A stretch of 64,000 bases of DNA, from assembly GCF_000518745.1 (NCBI RefSeq), contig NZ_JAEE01000001.1, forward strand, positions 493,084 through 557,083, read 5' to 3'. Position 1 is the stretch's first letter. Each line of letters opens with the position of its first letter. Position numbers and translations under genes: made by a program. This document shows positions 12,297 through 20,979 of the stretch, piece by piece. Source of the stretch: Phaseolibacter flectens ATCC 12775 (lineage in GTDB: Bacteria; Pseudomonadota; Gammaproteobacteria; Enterobacterales; Enterobacteriaceae). The notes beneath the pieces were generated by a model. The model ran no database searches. It was not told the DNA's origin and saw only the letters and a list, made by a program, of their open reading frames with translations.

Positions 12297-12586
12297 AATT
12301 AAAATTATTTTCCCAGATAAGAGGCAGTGATAGACAAGATAATTTTTTGTTTATTCGTAAGAACGGTGATTTCGTTATTATTAATCACCCAGATAAGTAA
12401 TGCCAGTGTATCAAAGTAATCTTTATTAAGTTTGTGTATAGGTATGGTTATGAAACCTGTATTAAATCACTATGTTAGCATGCTAGTGCTTATTCCCGCC
12501 GTTCTCCTTATCCCTCATTTAATCAATATTTAATATACACTGAGGGAATCAAGGAATGCGAAATAAATGGTCTAAGGTCATTCATT
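12297..12586. other. Intergenic gap upstream of the efflux operon
   Basis: About 290 A/T-rich bases between the FtsI-like gene and the mdtA-like gene, both on the minus strand. It contains a 10-base palindrome TAGCATGCTA (within 12470-12490) that might be an operator. No recognised regulator box, small gene or strong terminator was seen. Confidence 0.4.
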
Positions 12587-14293
12587 CTATTTTAACGCAT
12601 CGGGTGCAATATCAAGGTGTTTTAATACAGGTCCGATAATATGACCAAATACCGGTGAAGCAACCGTGCCACCAAAGTGATTCCCCGCGGTAGGATGATT
12701 AATCACCACCACTAATGCAATGGCCGGATGGCTTGCTGGCGCGACCCCCGCCGTGTAATTAATATAACCCCCATCATATTTGCCTGAGGGTCCCATTTTT
12801 TCTGCTGTGCCTGTCTTAATCGCTAACCGATAACCCGCCACGGCAGCTCTCACACCGGATCCGCCAGGTAATGCGTCACTCTCCATCATATGAACAACAC
12901 TGCGTACCTTGTCTTCATCAGCAACCCGTTTTCCCTCAACGGGTGGGGTTACCTTAGTAATAGAAAGAGGACGATATAAACCAAACGATCCTAAGGTGGC
13001 GTATTCTCTCGCGATTTGTAATGGGGTAACCCGTAATCCATAACCAAACGAAAATGTTGCCCGTTCAATATCAGCCCATCGTTGACGGTGCAGTGGAAAA
13101 TACCCCACACTCTCGCCAGTGAGTCCAAGCCCCGTCGGACGACCAAGACCAAAATCATGATAAGTATTGACCAAGATATCCGCAGGCATCGCCAATGCGA
13201 TGTGTGAAACACCAATATCACTGGATTTCTGTAAAATCCCTGTCATAGAGAGACGAGGCCAATGCCCCACATCACGGATCAAATGACCATTAACTCGATA
13301 AGGTGTGGTATCCAACACCGTATCGGTTTGCACCAAATGCCGTTGTAGCCCTTCAAGAACAACTAACGGTTTTACCGTCGATCCAGGTTCAAAACTGTCG
13401 TTAATAGCGACATTGCGCATTTGAGCCGATGTCGCGCCTTCATAGTTGTTTGGATTATAAGATGGATATGACGCCATACCCAAAATTTCACCCGTATCGA
13501 TTTTTACCATCACCGCCGCACCAGAGTCGGCTTTATTGGCCAAAACACCATCTCGTAATTGACTGTACATGGTGTACTGGATAAATTTATCAATACTCAG
13601 TTGTATCGTTGGGGGCTGAATTGGCGGTTGATAGTCAATCATAGCAATAATATGGCCATTTCGATCTTGCCGATATTTTTCTTTACCAGCCCGCCCTTGC
13701 AAGATGCTATCAAAACTGTGTTCAATACCATTCAGACCTTTATTATCCGTCCCCACAATACCAATTAATGGTGCTGCGGCTTCCGCCATCGGATAAAAAC
13801 GGCTGTCGTTATAAACAGAACTGATCCCGGTCAAACGAAGTTGGGCAATGTCTTTGGCAACGCCCAGCTCAATTTTACGTCCCAAATAAAGAAATCGTTT
13901 TTTCTGATTGAGTAACATCAGCTGAGCCAATTGCCTTGGCCGCAAGTTAAGAGCGGATGCGAGATAGCGCCATTTCTCGTTATAAAAATCAGGATTGCTT
14001 TCCATCACTTTAAGCGGATCAGCAATAATATCACGAGAGGGAACGCTGAGAGCTAATGCGTCGCCATGACGATCCAATAGCGATCCCCGATTTGAAGGTA
14101 AACTCACCGTACGCAACGAGCGCTGATCAGCTTCTTTTTCAAGACGAGGGTGATCAATCAACTGTAAATCACCCACACGAATCAATAATAAAACCAAACA
14201 CGCAATTACCCCGAGGCAAATCAACTTGAATCGAAAGGTGTTGATTGGCGCTTTTATCTGATCTTTTCCAAGTAACTTATTAAAACGGGACAT
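12587..14293 (-). CDS. FtsI-like class B penicillin-binding protein (second PBP3)
   Basis: A 568-residue monofunctional transpeptidase closely resembling FtsI/PBP3. It has one N-terminal membrane helix (about residues 22-40), the PBP dimer/pedestal domain with RGSLLDRHGDALA, then the transpeptidase domain with the active-site motif S305-T-V-K308 and a C-terminal KTGTAEK. The second catalytic triad is S357-S-D359 where FtsI has SSN. The true ftsI is expected in the dcw cluster beyond lpxC, outside this window, so this is likely a paralogue comparable to the additional PBP3 of Salmonella (PBP3SAL). I chose the ATG at 14293; an in-frame TTG at 14362 would add 23 residues, but the sequence from MSRFNKLLGK on fits the family. 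Confidence 0.85.
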   Translation of the reverse strand: MSRFNKLLGKDQIKAPINTFRFKLICLGVIACLVLLLIRVGDLQLIDHPRLEKEADQRSLRTVSLPSNRGSLLDRHGDALALSVPSRDIIADPLKVMESNPDFYNEKWRYLASALNLRPRQLAQLMLLNQKKRFLYLGRKIELGVAKDIAQLRLTGISSVYNDSRFYPMAEAAAPLIGIVGTDNKGLNGIEHSFDSILQGRAGKEKYRQDRNGHIIAMIDYQPPIQPPTIQLSIDKFIQYTMYSQLRDGVLANKADSGAAVMVKIDTGEILGMASYPSYNPNNYEGATSAQMRNVAINDSFEPGSTVKPLVVLEGLQRHLVQTDTVLDTTPYRVNGHLIRDVGHWPRLSMTGILQKSSDIGVSHIALAMPADILVNTYHDFGLGRPTGLGLTGESVGYFPLHRQRWADIERATFSFGYGLRVTPLQIAREYATLGSFGLYRPLSITKVTPPVEGKRVADEDKVRSVVHMMESDALPGGSGVRAAVAGYRLAIKTGTAEKMGPSGKYDGGYINYTAGVAPASHPAIALVVVINHPTAGNHFGGTVASPVFGHIIGPVLKHLDIAPDALK

Positions 14294-14560
14294 AGTTTTC
14301 CGATTATGTCGACAAATGGGGGACAGCGGCGGCAAGAAAAAACGCCACAACACTGATTTCAAGGTAGCCTAGTGTCGCTTACTCATCGGTAGCTGTCGAG
14401 ATACATTAAATAAAAAAGTGTAATTTATCTTGTTTTTACCTATTTAAAAACCTCAGTAACTTTATTACTATTTTGCTTCACAGATTCTGATTTAATGGCT
14501 TGTTGATCAAGCTAATTAGCGTAACATAAATTGATTATAAAAGATGAGCTGGAAGGTATT

Positions 14561-15577
14561 ATGGCTACCATTAAGGATGTTGCCCGTCTGGCTGGGGTAT
14601 CCGTTGCCACCGTATCCCGGGTGATAAATCACTCACCCAAAACAAGTTCTTACAGCTGCCGGCGGGTAGAACAAGCCATGTTACAACTGAACTACTACCC
14701 CAATGCCAATGCCCGCGCGCTCGCCCAGCAATCGACAGAGACCCTTGGATTACTGGTGCCTGACGTCTCCGATCCCTTTTTCGGCACCATGATTAAAGCT
14801 ATCGATCAAATTGCCAACCAGACCGGTAATTTTTTGCTTTTGGTCAACGGCTATCATTGTGAACAGCAAGAAAAGAAAGCCATCGAGCAATTACTTCGTC
14901 ATCAATGTAAAGCCTTAGTGGTGCACGCTCGAAAAATTAATGATAACGATCTCAAGCATTTTATGCAGCAATCGCCAGCCATGGTCTTAATTAATCGTAT
15001 ATTGAAAGGGTTTGAACACCGTTGTGTCGCATTGGATGATGAATATGGTATTTATCTGGCAGTTCGTTACCTTATTCAGCAAAATCATAAAAATATCGCA
15101 TGGATTAATGCTAATAACGCAGTACAAGACTCGATTAATCGACAACAAGGTTATAAGAATGCCCTCGCTGACCATCACTTGTCGATTAATCCTATCCTGA
15201 TGGTTGACGGTGAGCCAGATGAAACAGGCGGAGAACAAGCCATGATCGCCTTGCTAAATAGCGGGCATTATTTCAGTGCCGTCGCCTGTTATAATGATTC
15301 CATGGCGGCAGGTGCGCTCATCGCATTGACCGATAATGGCCTAAAGGTACCAGAACAAATCTCAATCATGGGATTTGATGATATTCTCGTCTCTCGTTAC
15401 GTGAGACCGCGTCTCACCACCGTCCGTTATCCGCTCGTTATCATGGCACAGCAAGCAGCTCAACTTGCTATTGCTCTCGCGAATAACTCGACGCCACCCG
15501 ATGTAACGCCAGTTTTTCAACCCACATTAGTTATCCGCAACTCCGTATCCTGTTACCGAGATAACATTGGACGTTAA
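14561..15577 (+). CDS. galR: LacI-family transcriptional repressor GalR
   Basis: A 338-residue repressor of galactose genes. The N-terminal LacI-type helix-turn-helix ATIKDVARLAGVSVATVSRVIN is nearly identical to E. coli GalR, followed by the hinge with NANARALAQQ and the periplasmic-binding-like sensor domain (DVSDPFFGTM, VACYNDSMAAGAL, GFDDILVSRYVRPRLTTVRYP). The start is taken at 14561, behind GGAAGG; an in-frame ATG lies 10 codons upstream. The gene converges on lysA with stop codons overlapping, the same galR-lysA arrangement as E. coli. The HTH and its flank are intact although the region between them (SPKTSSYSCRRVEQ) is divergent. Confidence 0.93.
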   Translation: MATIKDVARLAGVSVATVSRVINHSPKTSSYSCRRVEQAMLQLNYYPNANARALAQQSTETLGLLVPDVSDPFFGTMIKAIDQIANQTGNFLLLVNGYHCEQQEKKAIEQLLRHQCKALVVHARKINDNDLKHFMQQSPAMVLINRILKGFEHRCVALDDEYGIYLAVRYLIQQNHKNIAWINANNAVQDSINRQQGYKNALADHHLSINPILMVDGEPDETGGEQAMIALLNSGHYFSAVACYNDSMAAGALIALTDNGLKVPEQISIMGFDDILVSRYVRPRLTTVRYPLVIMAQQAAQLAIALANNSTPPDVTPVFQPTLVIRNSVSCYRDNIGR

Positions 15578-16857
15578 GTCACTGACTGACCGCCTATTAA
15601 AGCGATCTCAAGAGCCAAGAGATCATCCATGGTTTGCCGACGGCGGATCACTCGGCTTTGTCCTTTATCGATTAATATTTCAGGTATCAGTGGGCGGCTA
15701 TTGTAGTTGGATGACATGGTGGCACCATAAGCCCCGGTATCATGAAAGATCAGATAGTCCCCCACTTTTGCCGATGGCATCATTCGAGGCTGTATCATGC
15801 CACCTTCCAGTTGGGTGAATACATCACCAGACTCACACAATGGGCCGGCCAAAACCGTCTCCTGCTGCGTTCGATTGCTTAATTCAGCTAAACCCTCAAT
15901 GGGTAATAAGGAGGCATGGTGATAACTGCCATACATCGCAGGGCGCTGCAGATCATTAAACCCCGCATCGGTCAAAACAAAGTGACGACGACCCATGGTT
16001 TTGGTCGCCCTCACTTGACTTACCAAGACACCGGATTCGGCGACCAAAAAACGCCCCGGTTCGAGTTCAAGTGTCACCGCATGCCCAAGGTGTTCGGCAA
16101 TTTTCTGTCGTGCGGCATCCCACAAGCTAAAATAATGGTCTATATCAATCTGATCCTCATCAAAATGATAAGGAATTGACAGTCCCCCACCCGCGGAAAT
16201 TGCCTTGATATCCACCCCGGCTTGTATCACCAGATCCACCATTGCATCACAAACTTGAGCCAGATGCTGATAATCAACACCTGAACCGATATGCATATGA
16301 AATCCTTGTAAATCCATAGCATACTGTTGCGATACTGTAATGGCCTCTTGCAACTGTTGATACCAGATACCGTGCTTGCTATTTTCTCCCCCAGTGTTGG
16401 TTTTCTGGCTATGACCGTGGCCAAACCCAGGATTAATTCTTAACCAAATCGGATGGGCAGGTGAATAGGCGGCTAATTGGTGGATCATATCAATCGAACC
16501 CACATTAACAGGAATACCCTGTTCAGATACCAAGGCTAAGCCAGCGTCATCTAACACATCGGCGGTAAACACGATATCATGCTGTTTGGGATCAAAACCG
16601 GCAACCAATGCCCGCTGGATCTCGCCTGCTGAGACAGAATCGACCTTCACGCCCAACTCACGTATCAATCTTAAGATATGAATATTGGAACAGGCCTTTT
16701 GAGCAAAGCGAACGACATCAAACTGATGAAGTTTCGCAATTTGCTGACGGATAATTTCTGCATCATATACCCAAAAAGGCCCTTGGTAAGGTGAAGCGAG
16801 TTGCTGCAAAACTTGACCATTGAGGGCACTACTCATATCAGAAAGTGGACGTGGCAT
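15574..16857 (-). CDS. lysA: Diaminopimelate decarboxylase
   Basis: Pyridoxal-phosphate enzyme making L-lysine from meso-diaminopimelate, the last step of lysine synthesis. It is 427 residues from the ATG at 16857 (MPRPLSDM), which sits behind AGGAGAAT; the frame stays open 26 codons upstream, but the upstream sequence does not match the family. The PLP lysine is in VRFAQKACSNIHILR; HMHIGSGVDY, GGGLSIPY, ELEPGRFLV and the C-terminal CESGDVF motif are all present. It is divergent from its activator gene lysR, as in E. coli. Confidence 0.96.
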   Translation of the reverse strand: MPRPLSDMSSALNGQVLQQLASPYQGPFWVYDAEIIRQQIAKLHQFDVVRFAQKACSNIHILRLIRELGVKVDSVSAGEIQRALVAGFDPKQHDIVFTADVLDDAGLALVSEQGIPVNVGSIDMIHQLAAYSPAHPIWLRINPGFGHGHSQKTNTGGENSKHGIWYQQLQEAITVSQQYAMDLQGFHMHIGSGVDYQHLAQVCDAMVDLVIQAGVDIKAISAGGGLSIPYHFDEDQIDIDHYFSLWDAARQKIAEHLGHAVTLELEPGRFLVAESGVLVSQVRATKTMGRRHFVLTDAGFNDLQRPAMYGSYHHASLLPIEGLAELSNRTQQETVLAGPLCESGDVFTQLEGGMIQPRMMPSAKVGDYLIFHDTGAYGATMSSNYNSRPLIPEILIDKGQSRVIRRRQTMDDLLALEIALIGGQSVT

Positions 16858-16949
16858 CGTTATTCTCCTAGTTATTACTTGCCAGTAAGCCATAACCAAG
16901 CCATATTGAAAAATACTTTTTATGTTATCATCCATTCATTTTTGATATA

Positions 16950-17045
16950 CATAACCGGTACTACTGCACCCTACTCTCGCCGTGCGAGGATCAGCATACA
17001 GGCAGTACCGATATCAGCCTTGTTGGCCGCTAAGGCTGATACCTC
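16950..17045. promoter_or_regulatory. Cluster of nested inverted repeats between lysA and lysR
   Basis: Three inverted repeats lie in the divergent intergenic region. An outer stem pairs CGGTACT (16956-16962) with AGTACCG (17004-17010). It encloses CTCGC-CGT-GCGAG (16976-16988). Next comes a perfect 10-base arm pair TATCAGCCTT (17012-17021) and AAGGCTGATA (17032-17041). LysR activates lysA from this region in E. coli, so operator or leader function is possible, but I do not recognise a known element. Confidence 0.5.
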
Positions 17046-17092
17046 CATGCCATTCACAGGATCGACTTGTTTTTAGAGGAGTTAGCTGACTC

Positions 17093-18010
17093 ATGCAAAA
17101 ATTACACTGGCGACAAATCGAAATTTTTCATGCCATTATGACCAGTGGCACTCTGACACAAGCGGCACGATTAATGCACACCTCTCAGCCCACCCTAAGT
17201 CGAGAATTAGCTAGACTGGAGCAACAATTGCAGGTCACGCTTTTTTCTCGTTATCAGGGGCGTTTACATCCTACTCGGCAAGCGCTGCAATTGTTTGAAG
17301 AGGTTCAGCGATCTTGGTATGGTTTACAGCGCATTCAGGAAACCGCTGAAAACCTCCTCGATTTTCAACACAGTACGCTGTCTATCACTTGCCTACCGGC
17401 TTTCTCACAATCATTGCTACCGTGCTTATGCCAATCCTACCTTGAACGTTATGACCAGCTGAATATCAGTATCATTTCTCAGGAACCGCCCTTACTGGAA
17501 GAGTGGATGTCTGCACAACGCTATGATTTAGGATTAACAGAAACCGCTTATACTCCCGCCGCGACCGAAAGGATCCCGCTGATGACAGTGGACGAAGTCT
17601 GTGTGCTGCCACAAAATCATCCTTTAGCAAAACAACAGATACTGACACCTGCTGATTTTCACGATCAACCGTTTATTAGCTTGGCCAAGGCGGATAATTA
17701 CCGGATTTTGCTTGATGATATTTTTAATACCCGGCAGATAAGGCGTAAATTGAAGGTCGAAACACAAAGCGCGGCATCTGTTTGTGCCATGGTAAAAGCT
17801 GGCGCTGGCATTTCCATTATTAATCCGCTCACCGCCCTGGACTGGGTTGATCGTGGAGTGGTCATGCGCAAGTTCAGTATTCAAGTTCCTTTTACGGTAA
17901 GCTTGTTACGTCCCCTGCACCGCCCCGCCTCGGCAGTAACCGAGGCGTTTATCGAGCATTTATTAAATAAAATTCCTGTTTTTCAACAACACATTATCGA
18001 TGCACTGTAA
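17093..18010 (+). CDS. lysR: LysR transcriptional activator of lysA
   Basis: LysR-type regulator of 305 residues. The N-terminal winged helix has IEIFHAIMTSGTLTQAARLMHTSQPTLSRELARLE. The C-terminal effector domain retains blocks found in E. coli LysR (LLEEWMSAQRYDLGLTE, SAASVCAMVKAGAGISIINPLTALD). The divergent position next to lysA confirms identity. An AGAGGAGTTAG stretch precedes the ATG. Expected to sense diaminopimelate/lysine and switch on lysA. Confidence 0.94.
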   Translation: MQKLHWRQIEIFHAIMTSGTLTQAARLMHTSQPTLSRELARLEQQLQVTLFSRYQGRLHPTRQALQLFEEVQRSWYGLQRIQETAENLLDFQHSTLSITCLPAFSQSLLPCLCQSYLERYDQLNISIISQEPPLLEEWMSAQRYDLGLTETAYTPAATERIPLMTVDEVCVLPQNHPLAKQQILTPADFHDQPFISLAKADNYRILLDDIFNTRQIRRKLKVETQSAASVCAMVKAGAGISIINPLTALDWVDRGVVMRKFSIQVPFTVSLLRPLHRPASAVTEAFIEHLLNKIPVFQQHIIDAL

Positions 18011-18049
18011 TTCATTCTCACCACAGCGCAATGTATTCACCTCATACCT

Positions 18050-18082
18050 GCAGGATAACAGCGGTTATGCTGGTTAGCCTGC
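18050..18082 (+). terminator. Hairpin downstream of lysR
   Basis: The inverted repeat GCAGG-A-TAAC...GTTA-G-CCTGC with an additional AGC/GCT pairing makes a long stem 40 bases after the lysR stop. There is no strong U-tract, so it is a terminator-like hairpin rather than a certain terminator. Confidence 0.45.
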
Positions 18083-18330
18083 CTTGTCAAATCACGTAAT
18101 AACGGCAACGATCCACCGGCTAAATGGCAAAGGCTGTCTGCGACTGTCGGTTTACACCGCCGATACCGCGATAATCACATAAACTCAATCAGGTAAAGCC
18201 GGTTGATGCGAATCAGGTCAGCCTTATCATGATGCTCTCTCAATAGAGAAGGGGGCGGTTGGCAAACCTCCCCCTGCGATGAGAAACCTTTTTCCTGTAC
18301 ATTTTTGCGAGCCGATGTTTCGATCCCAAT

Positions 18331-18357
18331 AAAAAAAACCCATGCTAAAACATGGGG
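18331..18357 (-). terminator. Rho-independent terminator of mrcB
   Basis: Stem CCCATG (18339-18344) and CATGGG (18351-18356) with loop CTAAAA. The plus strand has eight A residues just before it, giving a U-run on the minus-strand transcript. It lies about 65 bases past the mrcB stop. Confidence 0.8.
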
Positions 18358-18420
18358 TAATTTCACCGCGCCTGAGTCGGCGCGCTAAATTCGGCTTAAA
18401 CCTGTATCACATGAACAAAC

Positions 18421-20880
18421 TCAGCCAAACATATCCTTGATCCAACCCGCCACACCATGACTCTGACTGTCCGTTTTCTCCTGCTGCTGTTGCACTGCCT
18501 GCTGCTGCTGCTGACACAAACTGGCTGGATCATGGGTCCAAACAGGTAAAGTACGTCCACCTAATAGACTCTTCTGACAGACAAAGTTACCATTACTGTC
18601 GATTTGCATCATGCTGATCCCATCCGGAGGTGTCAGCTGCAATGGGGTCGGATGCTGGTAAGCAAGATAACGGCGATACAATTGCATCGCACCACTGGAA
18701 CCATACAAACGCGTCGTCTGATTATTATCTCGTCCGATCCAAGTAATCGTCACCTCTTTGCCATCGATACCCGCAAACCAGTTATCCACCAGATTGTTTG
18801 TGGTACCGGTTTTCCCGGCCAAATGTAACTGTGGATACTGAGCACCCAAAGCATGCCCCGTGCCACGCTCGACAACTTGCTGCATCATGTACAATGTCAA
18901 ATAAGCCGCCTCTGGAGCAACCTCCTGCGAGGCCTGAGGTAGACTTTGGTATAATACCTTACCGTCTTCAGTAATGACTGAGCGTACCGCCGACAGTGTC
19001 GCTCGATTGCCACCACTGGCGATCGTCTGAAACGCTTGCGCAACTTCTATCGGGGTCAAATTCAATGCCCCCAATAGCATAGCAGGTACGGGCGTCAGCA
19101 GTCCTTTGCTAACGCCGAGTTTATTCCATGTTTCCACCACGGCGGCGAGGCCAAGATTCATACCAAGATTGACGGTCGGTACATTCATGGAATGGGTGAG
19201 GGCATCGACTAACATCACTTGACCACTGAATTGATGATCGTCATTTTCCGGTTTCCAGATCTGACCGTTAGGCTGCTTTAGAGCAAGTGGCTGATCAGCG
19301 ATCCAACTATTAAGACGATAACGTTGTGGCTGACTCACGGCTGTCAGATAGGTCGCCGGTTTCGCCAATGACCCGATTGAACGCCTCGCTTGTAATGCCC
19401 GGTTGTAACCAGCAAACTGTGGATCGGCCCCCCCAACCATTGCTCGGACTTCGCCAGTATAACGATCAACGACAACCATCGCCGTCTCCAGATCTTTCAG
19501 TCCCCGCTGTTTGATCAATTGCGGGATCCCTTGTTCGACTGATTTTTCAGCCGCATCTTGAGACATCGGATCAAGGGTGGTGAAAATCTTAACGCCGGAC
19601 AGATCTTGAATTTTATCACCCAGTTTCTGTTGTAATTCATTTCTGACCATTTGCATAAAAGCAGGTTGTGGTGTGATAACCCCGCCTTTCGGCTGTATGC
19701 CTAATGGCCGAGCTGACAACATATCATACAGCTCTTGATCAATGATTTTTTGCTGCTGCAATAATCTGAGGACTAAGTTACGGCGCTCAAGCGACAACCG
19801 AGGGTTACGCCAAGGATTATACAAAGAAGCCCCCTTAACCATCCCCACCAGCAAGGCTTGTTGATCCAAACTGAGCTCATCCACGGGGCGACCGAAATAA
19901 TACAAACTGGCCAACGGAAAACCGCGAATTTGATCGTTACCGGCTTGCCCCAAATAGACTTCGTTTAAGTACAATTCCAAAATGCGATCTTTGCTGTAAC
20001 GAAAATCAACAATGACAGCCATATAGGCCTCACGGATTTTACGCCACAATGACCGCTGGTTAGTCAGAAACAGATTTTTAACTAATTGCTGCGTGAGGGT
20101 ACTTCCGCCCTGTACCGCCCTTCCTGCAGTAAGGTTCGCCAGTAAGGCGCGGCCAATCGAGTAAAAACTGATACCATCATGTTGATAAAAATGCCGATCT
20201 TCAGTATTCACTAAGGTATCGACCAATAAATTTGGGAAACCTGTGCGAGGTACGAATAAACGTTGTTCGCCATTGGGCGACTGCATCATCGTGATTAATC
20301 GGGGATCGAGTCTGAAGTAACCAAAATTATGCCCATTATCTAAATTTTTTATTTCAGATAATTCACCATCAGCGAAACTTAAACGTGCGTGGATCTGCCC
20401 CTCTTTACTATCAGGAAAATCAAATGGACGCCGCAATAACTCAATGCTATCCCCTTTCACACTGAATTCACCTGGCCGAGTGATACGACTGACTTGACGA
20501 TATTGCGTGCCAACCAATAGATCGATCATCGATTTTTTATCGGCAGCCATCCCAGGCTCTAGGCTGACCATCCGCCCATAGACTGTCGCAGGCAAATCCC
20601 AAACACGACCATCAATGCGATGGCGAATTTCACTGTCTAAATAAACGCCCCAAGCTGCAATAATAACTGCACCCAACAAAGACCCTTTGAGTAAGAGTCC
20701 AAGCCACTGTTTTTTCTGGCGTTGTGATGTCTTTCTTTTTTTACCAGCCAATCGAGAATTCTCCTCATGAGGACGATGATTACCGTCCTTGCCAGTTTGA
20801 CGTTGACCTGTCGTTTTTTTTGATAAGGGAGTGGTTGCTCTTCCTTTACGGCCAGTTGGCTCACGTTGATTACCGGACAT
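18421..20880 (-). CDS. mrcB: Penicillin-binding protein 1B (bifunctional transglycosylase/transpeptidase)
   Basis: Class A PBP polymerising and cross-linking peptidoglycan at the inner membrane. It is 819 residues. A basic cytoplasmic tail (1-58) precedes one membrane helix (about 59-78), the UB2H domain, a GT51 glycosyltransferase with catalytic Glu227 in NTEDRHFYQHDG, and the transpeptidase domain with S504-L-A-K507, SMN and AGKTGTTNN. The C-terminus is Gln-rich and ends GVAGWIKDMFG, as in E. coli. The start follows GAGGAGAAAGAGG. Its divergence from E. coli is concentrated in the charged N-terminal tail. hrpB lies about 100 bases upstream on the same strand, as in E. coli. Confidence 0.96.
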   Translation of the reverse strand: MSGNQREPTGRKGRATTPLSKKTTGQRQTGKDGNHRPHEENSRLAGKKRKTSQRQKKQWLGLLLKGSLLGAVIIAAWGVYLDSEIRHRIDGRVWDLPATVYGRMVSLEPGMAADKKSMIDLLVGTQYRQVSRITRPGEFSVKGDSIELLRRPFDFPDSKEGQIHARLSFADGELSEIKNLDNGHNFGYFRLDPRLITMMQSPNGEQRLFVPRTGFPNLLVDTLVNTEDRHFYQHDGISFYSIGRALLANLTAGRAVQGGSTLTQQLVKNLFLTNQRSLWRKIREAYMAVIVDFRYSKDRILELYLNEVYLGQAGNDQIRGFPLASLYYFGRPVDELSLDQQALLVGMVKGASLYNPWRNPRLSLERRNLVLRLLQQQKIIDQELYDMLSARPLGIQPKGGVITPQPAFMQMVRNELQQKLGDKIQDLSGVKIFTTLDPMSQDAAEKSVEQGIPQLIKQRGLKDLETAMVVVDRYTGEVRAMVGGADPQFAGYNRALQARRSIGSLAKPATYLTAVSQPQRYRLNSWIADQPLALKQPNGQIWKPENDDHQFSGQVMLVDALTHSMNVPTVNLGMNLGLAAVVETWNKLGVSKGLLTPVPAMLLGALNLTPIEVAQAFQTIASGGNRATLSAVRSVITEDGKVLYQSLPQASQEVAPEAAYLTLYMMQQVVERGTGHALGAQYPQLHLAGKTGTTNNLVDNWFAGIDGKEVTITWIGRDNNQTTRLYGSSGAMQLYRRYLAYQHPTPLQLTPPDGISMMQIDSNGNFVCQKSLLGGRTLPVWTHDPASLCQQQQQAVQQQQEKTDSQSHGVAGWIKDMFG

Positions 20881-20979
20881 TGCCTCTTTCTCCTCCAGGT
20901 CACGATGCCACTCACGATTACTTTACTCTTCATTTTACTATTTATTATGACGGAACCTTCTGAAAGACCTCAGCCAGTC

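Larger units (their letters stand above)
18011..18420. other. Rearrangement junction: gap between lysR and mrcB
   Basis: About 410 bases joining two segments that are far apart in E. coli (lysR side and mrcB side). In E. coli ygeA follows lysR and fhuA lies beyond mrcB; neither is recognisable here. The only clear signals are the lysR-side hairpin and the mrcB terminator. I see no convincing gene. Confidence 0.5.
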
